From Desulfosarcina sp. (GTDB lineage: Bacteria; Desulfobacterota; Desulfobacteria; Desulfobacterales; Desulfosarcinaceae): DNA of 22,331 nucleotides. A model generated the notes under the pieces. That model saw nothing but the letters and a program-made list of their open reading frames with translations. It was not told the origin of the DNA and did no database searches. Shown here in pieces: positions 1 to 7,610 of the stretch. The translations under genes and the position numbers were made by a program. The number at the start of each line of letters is the position of its first letter. The stretch's first letter is position 1. Location: NCBI GenBank assembly GCA_018224455.1, contig JAGTUY010000518.1:1-22331 (forward strand), given 5' to 3'.

Positions 1-447
1 AAGCGTTTCGATGACGTCGTCCTTGTTGTGCCCCAATGCCAGCTTGGTGCACCCCATTCCGTCGGCGATTTCGAACAGCCGCTGGCGCCGCAGCCGGGAA
101 CAGAGAAAACAGGGGTTCTCCCGGTTCCTGGCACCGTGGGCAACAATCCCGTGGTCCGTTCGATCGACAGTCAGGTGAAATCCGAGCTGCCGGCAGGCAT
201 CGGCCAACCCGTCCGCAAAACCACCCGGGAAACCGGGATCCACATAGATGGGAAACAGGTCGTAGCGCACCGGCGCCCGCTTTTGCCGTTCGGCCAGCGT
301 CCACAACAGGGTCAGGCTGTCCTTGCCGCCGGACAGGCCCAGGGCGATGCGGTCGCCGTCCTCGATCATGCCGTAGCGGTGGATGGCCTTTCCAACCAGG
401 CTGTTCAAGGCTTTGTATGTGGAATTGTGCCGGGGCAAGGTGGACAC
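1..447 (-). CDS. TtcA-like tRNA-thiolation PP-loop ATPase, 3' end cut by window edge
   Basis: N-terminal part of an ATP pyrophosphatase of the TtcA/TilS superfamily. The PP-loop SGGKDS (about residues 39-44) lies in the context RIALGLSGGKDSLTLLW. Further on there is a CFLC pair followed by SRLRRQRLFEIAD, and then LGHNKDDVIETL, which matches the CxxC-SRLRR and LGHxxDD motifs of TtcA. That enzyme 2-thiolates cytidine 32 of tRNA using an Fe-S cluster. About 149 residues are present and the C-terminal part, including any third cluster cysteine, lies outside the window. The start used is GTG at 447, the first start codon after the rpoZ stop. No clear ribosome site precedes it, so translation may be coupled to rpoZ, whose TAG stop (463-465) lies in the same frame 15 bases upstream. 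It is probably the last seen gene of a greA-rpoZ operon. A related TtcA-family paralog with another tRNA target cannot be excluded. Confidence 0.82.
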   Translation of the reverse strand, partial: MSTLPRHNSTYKALNSLVGKAIHRYGMIEDGDRIALGLSGGKDSLTLLWTLAERQKRAPVRYDLFPIYVDPGFPGGFADGLADACRQLGFHLTVDRTDHGIVAHGARNRENPCFLCSRLRRQRLFEIADGMGCTKLALGHNKDDVIETL

Positions 448-462
448 GTCAGGGTCGACCGG

Positions 463-663
463 CTATTGATCGGCGTCGATCTTTTCAATGACTTTTCCGG
501 CGGCAACTTCCCTAAGGGCGATGACAATATCCTCGTTTTTCGGTGAACTGACCAGGTATTCGGATCCTTCTCGGATTTGCCGCACCCGTGCGGCAACCAT
601 ATGAACCAGCTTGAAGCGGTTCGGTACTTTTTCCAGACAATCTTCAATAGTAATTCGTGCCAC
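463..663 (-). CDS. rpoZ: RNA polymerase omega subunit
   Basis: Sixty-six residue protein beginning MARITIEDCLEKVPNRFKLV, the omega signature. It continues with a conserved helix containing AARVRQI and a KNEDIVIALREVAAGKV stretch. Omega binds the beta-prime C-terminus and promotes core RNA polymerase assembly and stability. The length suits the short omega form found in deltaproteobacteria; the E. coli protein is longer. The start is GTG at 663, fixed by a strong AGGAGG six bases upstream. It lies 14 bases downstream of the greA stop, so the two are very likely cotranscribed, and both products act on RNA polymerase. The TAG stop is followed in the same frame by the TtcA-like gene. Confidence 0.95.
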   Translation of the reverse strand: MARITIEDCLEKVPNRFKLVHMVAARVRQIREGSEYLVSSPKNEDIVIALREVAAGKVIEKIDADQ

Positions 664-677
664 GGAAGTCCTCCTGT

Positions 678-1145
678 TTACAATATTTCCACCAGTTCGT
701 AGACCCGCTTGCCGGCCGGCGCGTTGAGCACAATCTCCTCGCCGGGCTTTTTGCCGATGATGGCCTTGCCCAGCGGGGAGGTGACCGAAATGCGGCCCTT
801 TTCAATGTCGGATTCTTCGGGGCCCACCAGTTGGTATTCCACCTCTTCGCCGGTATCCACATTCTCAAGCATCACCGTACAGGCGAACACCGCTCGATCT
901 TTGGGCAGGTTGTCCACGTCGATGATTTCCGCGTTTCCCAACTTGTATCCCAGCTCACTGAGCCTGCCTTCGATAAAGCCCTGGCGTTCTTTGGCCGCAT
1001 GATATTCAGCATTTTCACTGAGATCACCATGGGCGCGTGCCTCTTCAATGGCCCGGATCACAGAGGGCCTTTCGGTGGATTTGAGGTGTTCCAGCTCTTT
1101 TTTCAGCTTCTGGTAACCTTTTCGGGTCATGGGTATTCTTTCCAA
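678..1145 (-). CDS. greA: Transcription elongation factor GreA
   Basis: A 155-residue protein beginning MERIPMTRKGYQKLKKELE, the classic GreA N-terminus. The N-terminal half is the coiled coil that enters the polymerase secondary channel, with the acidic tip motif GDLSENAEYH supplying the Asp and Glu that stimulate RNA cleavage. The C-terminal half is the FKBP-like domain (YQLVGPEESD, ISVTSPLGKAIIGKKPGEE). GreA rescues backtracked polymerase. I chose TTG at 1145: GAGGAG sits seven bases upstream and the protein then starts at the family consensus MERIPMT. A longer version from TTG at 1160 would overlap that ribosome site and add five unconserved residues. It is the first gene of the run greA-rpoZ-ttcA-like. 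Confidence 0.95.
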   Translation of the reverse strand: MERIPMTRKGYQKLKKELEHLKSTERPSVIRAIEEARAHGDLSENAEYHAAKERQGFIEGRLSELGYKLGNAEIIDVDNLPKDRAVFACTVMLENVDTGEEVEYQLVGPEESDIEKGRISVTSPLGKAIIGKKPGEEIVLNAPAGKRVYELVEIL

Positions 1146-1175
1146 TGGGCGACTCCTCAATGATTCTCTATTGCA

Positions 1176-1209
1176 GAAAAACAGATCCCCACGGCAAAGG
1201 CCATTGGGG
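1176..1209 (-). terminator. Probable Rho-independent terminator between psd and greA
   Basis: On the minus strand CCCC-A-(A)-TGGC pairs with GCCG-T-GGGG across a CTTT loop, giving about nine pairs with one bulged A. The sequence then runs ATCTGTTTTT. It lies about 95 bases after the psd stop and 30 bases before the greA start, so it would end psd transcription or attenuate read-through into greA. A second small perfect hairpin (AAACCG, 4-base loop, CGGTTT; 1232-1247) lies just before it in transcription order and has no T-run. No convincing greA promoter was seen in 1146-1301. Confidence 0.55.
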
Positions 1210-1301
1210 AATCAAGTGGTTCCAGATTCTAAAACCGACAACGGTTTAACGAGCGCGTATTACACTTGGCGATCTTAATTCATTGGAAGCTGCCAAGTTC
1301 C

Positions 1302-1970
1302 CTACCATTGGCCCAGAATGCTGCTGCCAGCCTGAACTTTATCGCCAACCCCAACCCGGATGTCCGTCTCAGGGGGCAGATAAACGTCCAGCCGGGAACC
1401 AAAACAGATCATGCCGAATCGATGTCCCCGTTTCAACACATCGCCGGGTTGAACGGCACAGATGATGCGCCGGGCGACCAAACCAGCAATCTGGACGAAC
1501 CCGACCTTTTTACCATTCGGACTCTCCAGCAGCAGGGCGTTGTGTTCGTTGTCTGTCGACGCCTTGTCGAGGTTGGCTGAAAAAAATTTTCCCGGGTGAT
1601 AGTTCACCTGCCGGATGGTCCCCTCGTGGGGAACCCGGTTGACATGCACGTTAAAGACGGACATGAAAACACTGATCCGTGTGCAGGCCCCTTCAAAGTA
1701 AGGCGTCCGGTCCACCGGTTCCACTTTGATGACCTTGCCGTCGGCCGGCGAAACCACAACCCCCTCGCCGGTCGGGACCAGACGATCCGGGTCCCTGAAA
1801 AAATAGCAGATGAATCCGGTGGTGAATAGCCCCAACACGGCCAGCCATCCCACGCCAAGCAAGGCAAAAACAGCGGTGGCAAAAGCGGACGCGAATATAA
1901 ACGAATATCCGGCCTTTGCCACTGGAAATGCGGTCTGACTGGGCGGATCGGACCAGTTCGATTGGGTCAT
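1302..1970 (-). CDS. psd: Phosphatidylserine decarboxylase proenzyme (short form)
   Basis: Makes phosphatidylethanolamine from phosphatidylserine at the inner membrane. The 222-residue protein has two adjacent hydrophobic segments (about residues 20-57), then FFRDPDR and VVVSPADGKV, both typical of the family. FNVHVNRVPHEGTI and YHPGKFFSANLDKAS follow. The autocleavage site is FGSRLD at G191-S192, where the serine becomes the pyruvoyl group of the alpha chain. Its length matches the short (archaeal-type, class II) proenzyme and not the roughly 320-residue E. coli form. The ATG start has GGGGAG six bases upstream. pssA, a common neighbour of this form, is not in the window. It follows tsaB after 154 bases that contain a promoter-like sequence, so it may be expressed separately from lon-tsaB. 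Confidence 0.94.
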   Translation of the reverse strand: MTQSNWSDPPSQTAFPVAKAGYSFIFASAFATAVFALLGVGWLAVLGLFTTGFICYFFRDPDRLVPTGEGVVVSPADGKVIKVEPVDRTPYFEGACTRISVFMSVFNVHVNRVPHEGTIRQVNYHPGKFFSANLDKASTDNEHNALLLESPNGKKVGFVQIAGLVARRIICAVQPGDVLKRGHRFGMICFGSRLDVYLPPETDIRVGVGDKVQAGSSILGQW

Positions 1971-2034
1971 CGTGTGCTCCCCGGCGCCGATGGGTGCCGG
2001 TAAAAACCTTTTTCAACCTTTTATTAAAGGGTTA

Positions 2035-2063
2035 CCTATATCCAATGCCTGCGCCCGTGTCAA
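2035..2063 (-). promoter_or_regulatory. Predicted sigma-70 promoter for psd
   Basis: On the minus strand TTGACA (2058-2063) is followed by a 17-base spacer and TATAGG (2035-2040). The -35 box is perfect and the -10 box matches four of six. It lies in the tsaB-psd gap, about 65 bases before the psd start codon. A short A/T-rich inverted repeat, AACC(C)TTT with AAAGGTT, lies in the predicted leader. Confidence 0.45.
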
Positions 2064-2124
2064 CAGCTACCCGAAAACCGACGGGAAAACGAATCCATCG
2101 CCCCATACCAGATGTCCAACGGGT

Positions 2125-2799
2125 TCACCGGCCGGCCATTTGAATTTGGGCGTCGGATTTGCGGACGTATTCCGGAATCAGGGTATCGATGGGATCGACA
2201 TCGTGATGCTTGAACCGCAGCATGCCCAGCATGCCCACCGATGCGGCCCGGATGATGTGTTGCGTGGTATCGGCGAACCGGATGCGCGGGCACCGGTTGT
2301 TAAAGACCTCCCGGTATAGAAGGGCGCCGGAGCCTACCAGGATGGCACTATCCGGCAGGGCCGCTGCCGCCGTTTCCGGCGCGGCAACCGACACCCGTGT
2401 CGCCGGTTGGGCAGACCCGCGGAACTGGGTGTAGTAAATTTCTCCCCGCCGTGCATCGATCATGGCAACCACCGGCTGCTCGTGAAGGGCCAGCGGAAAG
2501 GCCAGTGCTGCCAGACTGCTGACCCCGACCACCGGCGCCCCTGTGGCTGCAGCAAGCCCCTTTACCGTGCTGATCCCGATTCGCAGTCCGGTAAAGGTCC
2601 CCGGCCCCCGGGTGACGGCTATTCCGCCGATATCCTCAGGTTCGCACCGGCATTTCTCAAGCATCCTATGGATCATCGACATAAGATGACGGGAATGGGT
2701 TTTTCCCGCGGTATAAATCTCCTCGGCAAGTAAACGGTCGCTACGAAACAGGGCCACGCTGCAACTGGTGGTGGAGGTGTCGACGGCCAGAAGGTTCAT
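2125..2799 (-). CDS. tsaB: tRNA threonylcarbamoyladenosine biosynthesis protein TsaB
   Basis: A 224-residue ASKHA-fold protein beginning MNLLAVDTSTTSCSVALF. It has the TsaB segment GGIAVTRGPGTFTGLRIGIS (about residues 58-77), followed by GLAAATGAPVVGVSSL and VAMIDARRGEIYYTQF. TsaB is the catalytically inactive partner that binds TsaD and TsaE for t6A37 synthesis on ANN-decoding tRNAs; tsaD and tsaE are not in the window. The start ATG overlaps the lon stop as ATGA, so translation is very likely coupled to lon. The C-terminal tail (IPEYVRKSDAQIQM) is the usual TsaB ending, where a short conserved YxRxxxA-like stretch is normal. Length is ordinary for the family. Confidence 0.95.
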   Translation of the reverse strand: MNLLAVDTSTTSCSVALFRSDRLLAEEIYTAGKTHSRHLMSMIHRMLEKCRCEPEDIGGIAVTRGPGTFTGLRIGISTVKGLAAATGAPVVGVSSLAALAFPLALHEQPVVAMIDARRGEIYYTQFRGSAQPATRVSVAAPETAAAALPDSAILVGSGALLYREVFNNRCPRIRFADTTQHIIRAASVGMLGMLRFKHHDVDPIDTLIPEYVRKSDAQIQMAGR

Positions 2800-5231
2800 G
2801 GCCGGACTTTGCCTGCGGGCTTTTTTTTGGCCTTTGGGGCCTTGGCTTTTTTGGGCGGTGCAGGCTCCAGGGCGATCGCCAGGACCTCGTCCATGTTGCG
2901 GACGGGAACGAACGTGAGCTTGCGCTTGACGTTCTTGGGGATCTCCACGAGGTCTCTTTTGTTCTTTTCCGGGATGATCACGGTATTGATGCCGGCGCGA
3001 AGGGCCCCCAACGCTTTCTCCTTCAATCCCCCGATGGGCAGCACACGCCCTCTCAGGGTGATCTCACCGGTCATGGCCACATCCTTGTTGACGGGCCGTT
3101 CGGTCAACGCCGAAATCAGGGCCGTGGCCATGGCAATGCCTGCTGAGGGGCCATCTTTGGGAATGGCGCCGGCCGGCACATGGATATGGATATCCCGGCT
3201 GTCGAAAATCTCATCTTTCACCTTGAACAGGTCGATATTGGCCCTGGCGTAGCTCAGTGCCGCCCGGGCCGACTCCTGCATGATCTCACCCAACTGGCCG
3301 GTGAGAATCATCTCCCCCTTGCCGTTGATCAGCGAGGCCTCCACATACAGCACTTCGCCACCCACCTGCGTCCATGCCAGGCCGGTGGAGAGTCCCACCT
3401 GGCTGTGTTCCTTGTCCATCTCCGGGTAATACTTGGGCGGTCCCAGGTATTTTTCCAGGGACTGACGCGTCACCTGAAACGGGCCTTTCGCCCCTTCGGC
3501 AATTCGTCGTGCCAATTTTCGGCACAGGGTCCCCAACTCGCGTTCAAGGTTTCTCAACCCCGCCTCGGAGGTGTACTCGTTAATGACCTGGACGACGGCT
3601 GCATCGCTGAAGCGGATCTGACGGGGCTTGATGCCGTTCTCCTTGACCTGCCGCGGAATCAGGTGCGTTTTGGCAATCGTTTTCTTCTCGTCCTCGGTAT
3701 AGCCGGACAGGTTGATCACCTCCATGCGGTCCAGCAGCGCGGACGGGATGGTATCCGAGATATTGGCGGTCAGGATGAACATCACTTTGGACAAATCAAA
3801 GCTGAGATTGAGGTAGTGATCACTGAATTCAAAATTCTGCTCGGGATCCAGTGCTTCCAAAAGCGCCGAAGAGGGGTCGCCCCGAAAGTCGGCACCCAGC
3901 TTGTCGATTTCATCCATCATGAACACCGGGTTGTTTGAACCGGCCTGCTTCAAGCCCTGGATGATTCGCCCGGGCAGTGCCCCGATGTAGGTGCGCCGAT
4001 GCCCCCGAATCTCCGCTTCGTCGCGTATGCCCCCCAGGGAAATGCGCACGAACTTTCGTTTCATGGCATTGGCGATGGCCCGTCCCAGCGACGTTTTTCC
4101 CACACCCGGAGGGCCCACGAAACAGAGAATGGGCCCCTTGGTCTGGGGGTTGAGCTTGCGAACGCTCAAGTATTCCAGGATGCGGTCCTTGATTCGTTCG
4201 AGGCCATAGTGGTCCATATCCAGAACGGATTTGGCCTTTTTAATGTCGATAACGTCGGTCGTGGATTTGCTCCAGGGCAGTTCCACCATCCAGTCCAGAT
4301 AGGTTCGAACCACCGATGATTCTGCGGAATCGGGGTGCATCTGCTCCAGCCGGCGAAGCTGTTTATCGGCTTCAGCCTTGGCATCCTGGCTCATTTTCGC
4401 GCGCTTGATCTTATTTTTGTACTCGTCGATCTCCTGGGTTCGCTCGTCCAGTTCTCCCAGCTCCTTGTGAATGGCCCGAACCTGTTCGCGCAGGAAATAG
4501 TCTTTCTGGCTCTTGGATATTTCGTCCTTCACCTCGGACTGGATCTTGGCCTGCATGGCAGACAATTCCACTTCGTGAAACAGCAGGTCGTTGACCTTTT
4601 TAAGGCGCTCGAAGGGGTCGATGATTTCGATGATGGCCTGGGCTTCGTCAATTTTCAAGCGGAGGTTCGAGGCCACCAGGTCCGCCAGGCGGCCGGGATC
4701 GTCGATGCTGGTGAGAATGGATCCCACCTCGTTGGTGTACTCGCCCCGCAAGGTGAGAATTCTCTCGGAATATTCCCTGACATTGCGCATCAGCGCCTCG
4801 GCTTCCAGATCGACCGTGGAGGAATCAGGCTCCTCGATGATCTCGATCTTCACACGATACAGGGACCGTTTGCGCACATATTTGGCAATTCTGGCTTTGG
4901 CGATGCCCTGAACGAGTGCCTTGACACGGCCGTCCGGCAGCTTGAGCATCCTTAGGATCCGGCTGACCGTTCCGATCTGGTAGATCTCTTCAGGCTTGGG
5001 GTTTTCGATGCCCGGATCGATCTGGGTTGCCACAAACAGGTAACGGTCCTTTGAAATCGACTCTTCGATGGCGTTGACCGACTTTTCACGCCCCACAAAC
5101 AAGGGCAGCAGCATGTCCGTGAAGATCACCACATCCCGCACCGGCATCATGGGAAGGATCGTTGGAATGATCGATTCCGGATCGTCCTCCTCGATGATGC
5201 TGATCAGATCATCTTTATCCGTTTCGCCCAT
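2796..5231 (-). CDS. lon: ATP-dependent protease Lon (LonA)
   Basis: An 811-residue soluble protease that degrades misfolded and short-lived regulatory proteins. The N-terminal substrate-binding domain starts at about residue 25 (PMMPVRDVVIFTDMLLPLFV) and runs to about 230, followed by a helical coiled region. The AAA+ module has Walker A GPPGVGKT near residues 371-378 and Walker B FMMDEIDKLG. The protease domain has the catalytic serine in PKDGPSAG (about S696) and lysine in GGLKEKALGA (about K739), with the same 43-residue spacing as the E. coli dyad. It ends in a lysine/alanine/proline-rich tail of about 25 residues. I chose ATG at 5231 because AGGAG lies five bases upstream and the protein then starts MGETDKDD. 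A longer frame from 5282 would take in the leader. It overlaps tsaB by 4 bases. Confidence 0.97.
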   Translation of the reverse strand: MGETDKDDLISIIEEDDPESIIPTILPMMPVRDVVIFTDMLLPLFVGREKSVNAIEESISKDRYLFVATQIDPGIENPKPEEIYQIGTVSRILRMLKLPDGRVKALVQGIAKARIAKYVRKRSLYRVKIEIIEEPDSSTVDLEAEALMRNVREYSERILTLRGEYTNEVGSILTSIDDPGRLADLVASNLRLKIDEAQAIIEIIDPFERLKKVNDLLFHEVELSAMQAKIQSEVKDEISKSQKDYFLREQVRAIHKELGELDERTQEIDEYKNKIKRAKMSQDAKAEADKQLRRLEQMHPDSAESSVVRTYLDWMVELPWSKSTTDVIDIKKAKSVLDMDHYGLERIKDRILEYLSVRKLNPQTKGPILCFVGPPGVGKTSLGRAIANAMKRKFVRISLGGIRDEAEIRGHRRTYIGALPGRIIQGLKQAGSNNPVFMMDEIDKLGADFRGDPSSALLEALDPEQNFEFSDHYLNLSFDLSKVMFILTANISDTIPSALLDRMEVINLSGYTEDEKKTIAKTHLIPRQVKENGIKPRQIRFSDAAVVQVINEYTSEAGLRNLERELGTLCRKLARRIAEGAKGPFQVTRQSLEKYLGPPKYYPEMDKEHSQVGLSTGLAWTQVGGEVLYVEASLINGKGEMILTGQLGEIMQESARAALSYARANIDLFKVKDEIFDSRDIHIHVPAGAIPKDGPSAGIAMATALISALTERPVNKDVAMTGEITLRGRVLPIGGLKEKALGALRAGINTVIIPEKNKRDLVEIPKNVKRKLTFVPVRNMDEVLAIALEPAPPKKAKAPKAKKKPAGKVRP

Positions 5232-5305
5232 CTCGACTCCTGGAGATATCAATACCAAATTTCGTTGGCAGCCCTGCAACACGGCGGTTTTGCAAATTGT
5301 GCTTT

Positions 5306-5333
5306 ATAATAACACTTAATTTTTCTTTGACAA
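5306..5333 (-). promoter_or_regulatory. Predicted sigma-70 promoter for lon
   Basis: Minus-strand TTGTCA (5328-5333), 16-base A/T-rich spacer, TATTAT (5306-5311). Both boxes match five of six. The predicted start of transcription is about 65 bases before the lon ATG. I saw no clear heat-shock (sigma-32) or CIRCE-type sequence. The -35 box overlaps that of the opposing pilD promoter. Confidence 0.5.
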
Positions 5334-5355
5334 TGGTACGCCGGTTCTTTTAAAA
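5327..5355 (+). promoter_or_regulatory. Predicted sigma-70 promoter for the prepilin peptidase gene
   Basis: Plus-strand TTGACA (5327-5332), a perfect -35 box, then a 17-base spacer and TTAAAA (5350-5355). It points at the gene starting at 5430, giving a leader of about 65 bases. The -35 box shares five bases with that of the divergent lon promoter. Confidence 0.45.
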
Positions 5356-5429
5356 AGCGTTAGCATCGTGATTAAAACCGCTTCCGGAACGAGCCGATCC
5401 TTCGGGCCAACACGCAAAAACAGGCTGAC

Positions 5430-6206
5430 ATGACGACACCCCTGACGGTGAACATTCTGGCATTTATCTTCGGCGCCTGCATTGGCAGCTTTTTAAACGT
5501 CTGCATCTATCGCGTACCGGCCGCCTTGTCCATCGTTCATCCGGGTTCGAGCTGTCCCCGCTGCAAAACGATGATTCCTTTCTACGACAACATCCCTATC
5601 ATCAGCTATCTGCTGCTGATGGGGAAATGCCGTAACTGCAAGGCACCCATCGCCATCCGCTACCCCTTCGTGGAGCTGTTGGGCGGGCTCTTCGCCCTGG
5701 CGTGCGCCCTCTCTTTCGGCCCCACGCTGCACGGGCTGATCGTTTTCGCTTTCATCGCGACCCTGATCGTGGTCACCTTTATCGATCTGGACCACCGGAT
5801 CATTCCGGACACGATTTCACTGCCCGGGATCCCGCTTTTCTTCCTGGCCGCACTGGCCGTCCCCAGCGTCACCTGGCGCGCCAGTGCCATCGGCATCGCA
5901 GCGGGTGGCGGAAGCCTTTTCACGGTTGCCTGGGTTTACCAGCTCATGACCGGAAGGGAGGGCATGGGTGGTGGAGATATCAAGCTGCTGGCCATGATCG
6001 GCGCCATGGTCGGTTGGCAGGGTATTCTGTTCACCCTTTTCGCCGCATCGGCCATCGGCACCATCGCCGGCCTGCTGGCCATGATCCGATCCGGAAAAGG
6101 CATGCGGCTGGCCATTCCCTTCGGCCCCTTTCTGGCCATGGGGGCGACCATCTACCTGTTTTTCGGCGAAAGCCTGATTGCCTGGTACTTCAATTTTCTG
6201 AAGTGA
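5430..6206 (+). CDS. pilD: Type IV prepilin peptidase / N-methyltransferase (PilD family)
   Basis: An inner-membrane aspartic protease that removes the leader of type IV prepilins and type II secretion pseudopilins and methylates the new N-terminus. The 258-residue protein starts with a hydrophobic segment ending in GSFLNVCIYRVP. It carries the cytoplasmic zinc site of two CxxC pairs (C42/C45 and C67/C70), typical of the bifunctional form. The GxGD-type protease aspartates are D119 in FIDLDHRIIPD and D183 in GGGDIKLLAMIGAM; their spacing of 64 matches the Pseudomonas PilD pair. About seven or eight membrane segments are visible. The ATG start has only a weak ribosome site. No pilin, ATPase or secretin gene accompanies it here, so its substrates must be encoded elsewhere. 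Its stop lies two bases from that of the opposing PAS-LuxR gene. Confidence 0.95.
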   Translation: MTTPLTVNILAFIFGACIGSFLNVCIYRVPAALSIVHPGSSCPRCKTMIPFYDNIPIISYLLLMGKCRNCKAPIAIRYPFVELLGGLFALACALSFGPTLHGLIVFAFIATLIVVTFIDLDHRIIPDTISLPGIPLFFLAALAVPSVTWRASAIGIAAGGGSLFTVAWVYQLMTGREGMGGGDIKLLAMIGAMVGWQGILFTLFAASAIGTIAGLLAMIRSGKGMRLAIPFGPFLAMGATIYLFFGESLIAWYFNFLK

Positions 6207-6208
6207 CA

Positions 6209-7597
6209 CTACTGGATGGAGAGCAAATAGGTGCGCAGATTCACTTTCTTGCCTTTGATGCCGAGCCGATCACGGATGGCGTATCGATAGCCTTCGACCG
6301 TGCGGGTGGAGATGTCCAGCATGCGGGCGATCTCCCTGGCCTTTATGCCTTGCTTGACCATGCTGGCCACCTTGATCTCAGTCGGTGTGAATCCGAGGTA
6401 ATCGAAGGAAAGCGTGCGGCTCAACGGCGAAACGATTTCGTTAAGGTTGGACTCGAGGATGTCGAGATAGGCTTCTTGCCTGGCGTTCAGCCGACTTGTT
6501 TTCAACTTGTCTAAATAGGGGCGGATCAGGGATTTGACATTGTAGAGAACTTTCTCCTCCAAGGCCTTGCGGTCTTCATCCCGTTTTTTCAAAAGCACTT
6601 TCAGTGCCGTGTTCACTTCCGAAAGGTTGTCGGATCGAGACGCCAGTTCACGGCCTTTGGCCGCCAGCGCCGCTTTGCTTTTCATCTGGTCGGTAATATC
6701 GAACATGATGCCGTTGACGTAGCTGTATCGCCGCCCCTTGACGCAGGTGGCAATGACATGCATCCAGTGCCACTGCGCCAGGACGCGATGATAAATCCTG
6801 AATCGATGGTTGAATTTGAGATCCGTGTGCCCCTTGACATAGGCGTAACGCAGTGCCTTGCGGTCATCCGGATAAACTTGGAACCACTCGCACAACGCCT
6901 GCGACTGGGTGACGCCGGCGATATCTTTTGCCGACGGACTGACAAAAATCACCTTCAACCGCCTGGGACGGATCGGTTTCACCTGAAGCCGGAAGACGGC
7001 AAAATCCAAGGCGGTCTCCATGAGCAATTGCTGGCTGGCACGGCTTTCATTCAAGTCTTTCTGGATCTGACGCTCGCGGGTGACATCCCGGCCGCAGCCG
7101 ACGGTGCCGATCATCACCCCTGATTCGTCCAAAAGCGGCGCCTTGTGGACGTCCAGTACCAGATATTGCCCGCGGACCAGCCCGTCCTCCACAAAGCGCA
7201 TGGCCTTCTGCTTGGATTTGACGATCTCGTCAGAATTTTCACACACTTCACCGAACGTGTGGCGCTGGCCGTTTGAGCGCTCCAGATCGGCGAAGTAAAC
7301 GTCGTTTTTACCCACCACCGCCTCCGGACGTTGACACATGAGCAGCCGTTCGCACAGGGCCCGGTTGGCGAACAGGTAGCGGTTGTCCATGTCCTTGGCC
7401 CAGATCATATCCGGCGCGTTATCGGCAATGCGCCGGGTCAGTTTGGCCAGCGCGTCGAAATCGGCCTGTCGCTTGGCAAGTGACAGGGATAGGTCCCGGA
7501 TTTCCGCCTCGAGGGTTTGAATCCACGTTTCCAATTCATCCCGGCTCATCGTCTTTCCTGGCATCATGTCATCCCCGATCCGCTGAACGGTACCCAT
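6209..7597 (-). CDS. PAS-PAS-LuxR family transcriptional regulator
   Basis: A 462-residue cytoplasmic sensor-regulator. A short coiled segment (about residues 18-50) leads to a PAS domain (about 55-180) recognisable from ADNAPDMIWAKDMDNRYLFAN and GTVGCGRDVTRERQ. A second PAS-like domain (about 190-310) ends YVNGIMFDITDQMKSK. A coiled linker follows, then a C-terminal LuxR/GerE helix-turn-helix (about 398-455) with FTPTEIKVASMVKQGIKAREIA and STRTVEGYRYAIRDRLGI. There is no receiver or kinase domain, so a ligand, redox state or protein contact at the PAS domains is the likely input. The start at 7597 is uncertain, since ATGs at 7567, 7564 and 7549 are also possible. It follows the DUF294 gene after 13 bases, so the two probably form one operon. 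DNA targets are unknown. Confidence 0.85.
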   Translation of the reverse strand: MGTVQRIGDDMMPGKTMSRDELETWIQTLEAEIRDLSLSLAKRQADFDALAKLTRRIADNAPDMIWAKDMDNRYLFANRALCERLLMCQRPEAVVGKNDVYFADLERSNGQRHTFGEVCENSDEIVKSKQKAMRFVEDGLVRGQYLVLDVHKAPLLDESGVMIGTVGCGRDVTRERQIQKDLNESRASQQLLMETALDFAVFRLQVKPIRPRRLKVIFVSPSAKDIAGVTQSQALCEWFQVYPDDRKALRYAYVKGHTDLKFNHRFRIYHRVLAQWHWMHVIATCVKGRRYSYVNGIMFDITDQMKSKAALAAKGRELASRSDNLSEVNTALKVLLKKRDEDRKALEEKVLYNVKSLIRPYLDKLKTSRLNARQEAYLDILESNLNEIVSPLSRTLSFDYLGFTPTEIKVASMVKQGIKAREIARMLDISTRTVEGYRYAIRDRLGIKGKKVNLRTYLLSIQ

Positions 7598-7610
7598 GCG
7601 ACCTTACCGG

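Noticed and set aside
1265..1301. CTTGGC/GCCAAG inverted repeat just after psd
   Set aside because: Six pairs around a loop of more than 20 bases with no T-run; likely chance.
3180..4955. Long open frames on the plus strand opposite lon (for example 3180-3938 and 4335-4955)
   Set aside because: They lie entirely within the well-conserved lon gene on the other strand, lack ribosome sites and show no recognisable protein; high GC content readily opens such antisense frames.
5702..6514. A 270-codon plus-strand frame overlapping pilD and the end of the PAS-LuxR gene
   Set aside because: It is out of frame with pilD and antisense to the LuxR gene, and its translation is rich in Arg/His/Pro typical of a shadow frame.
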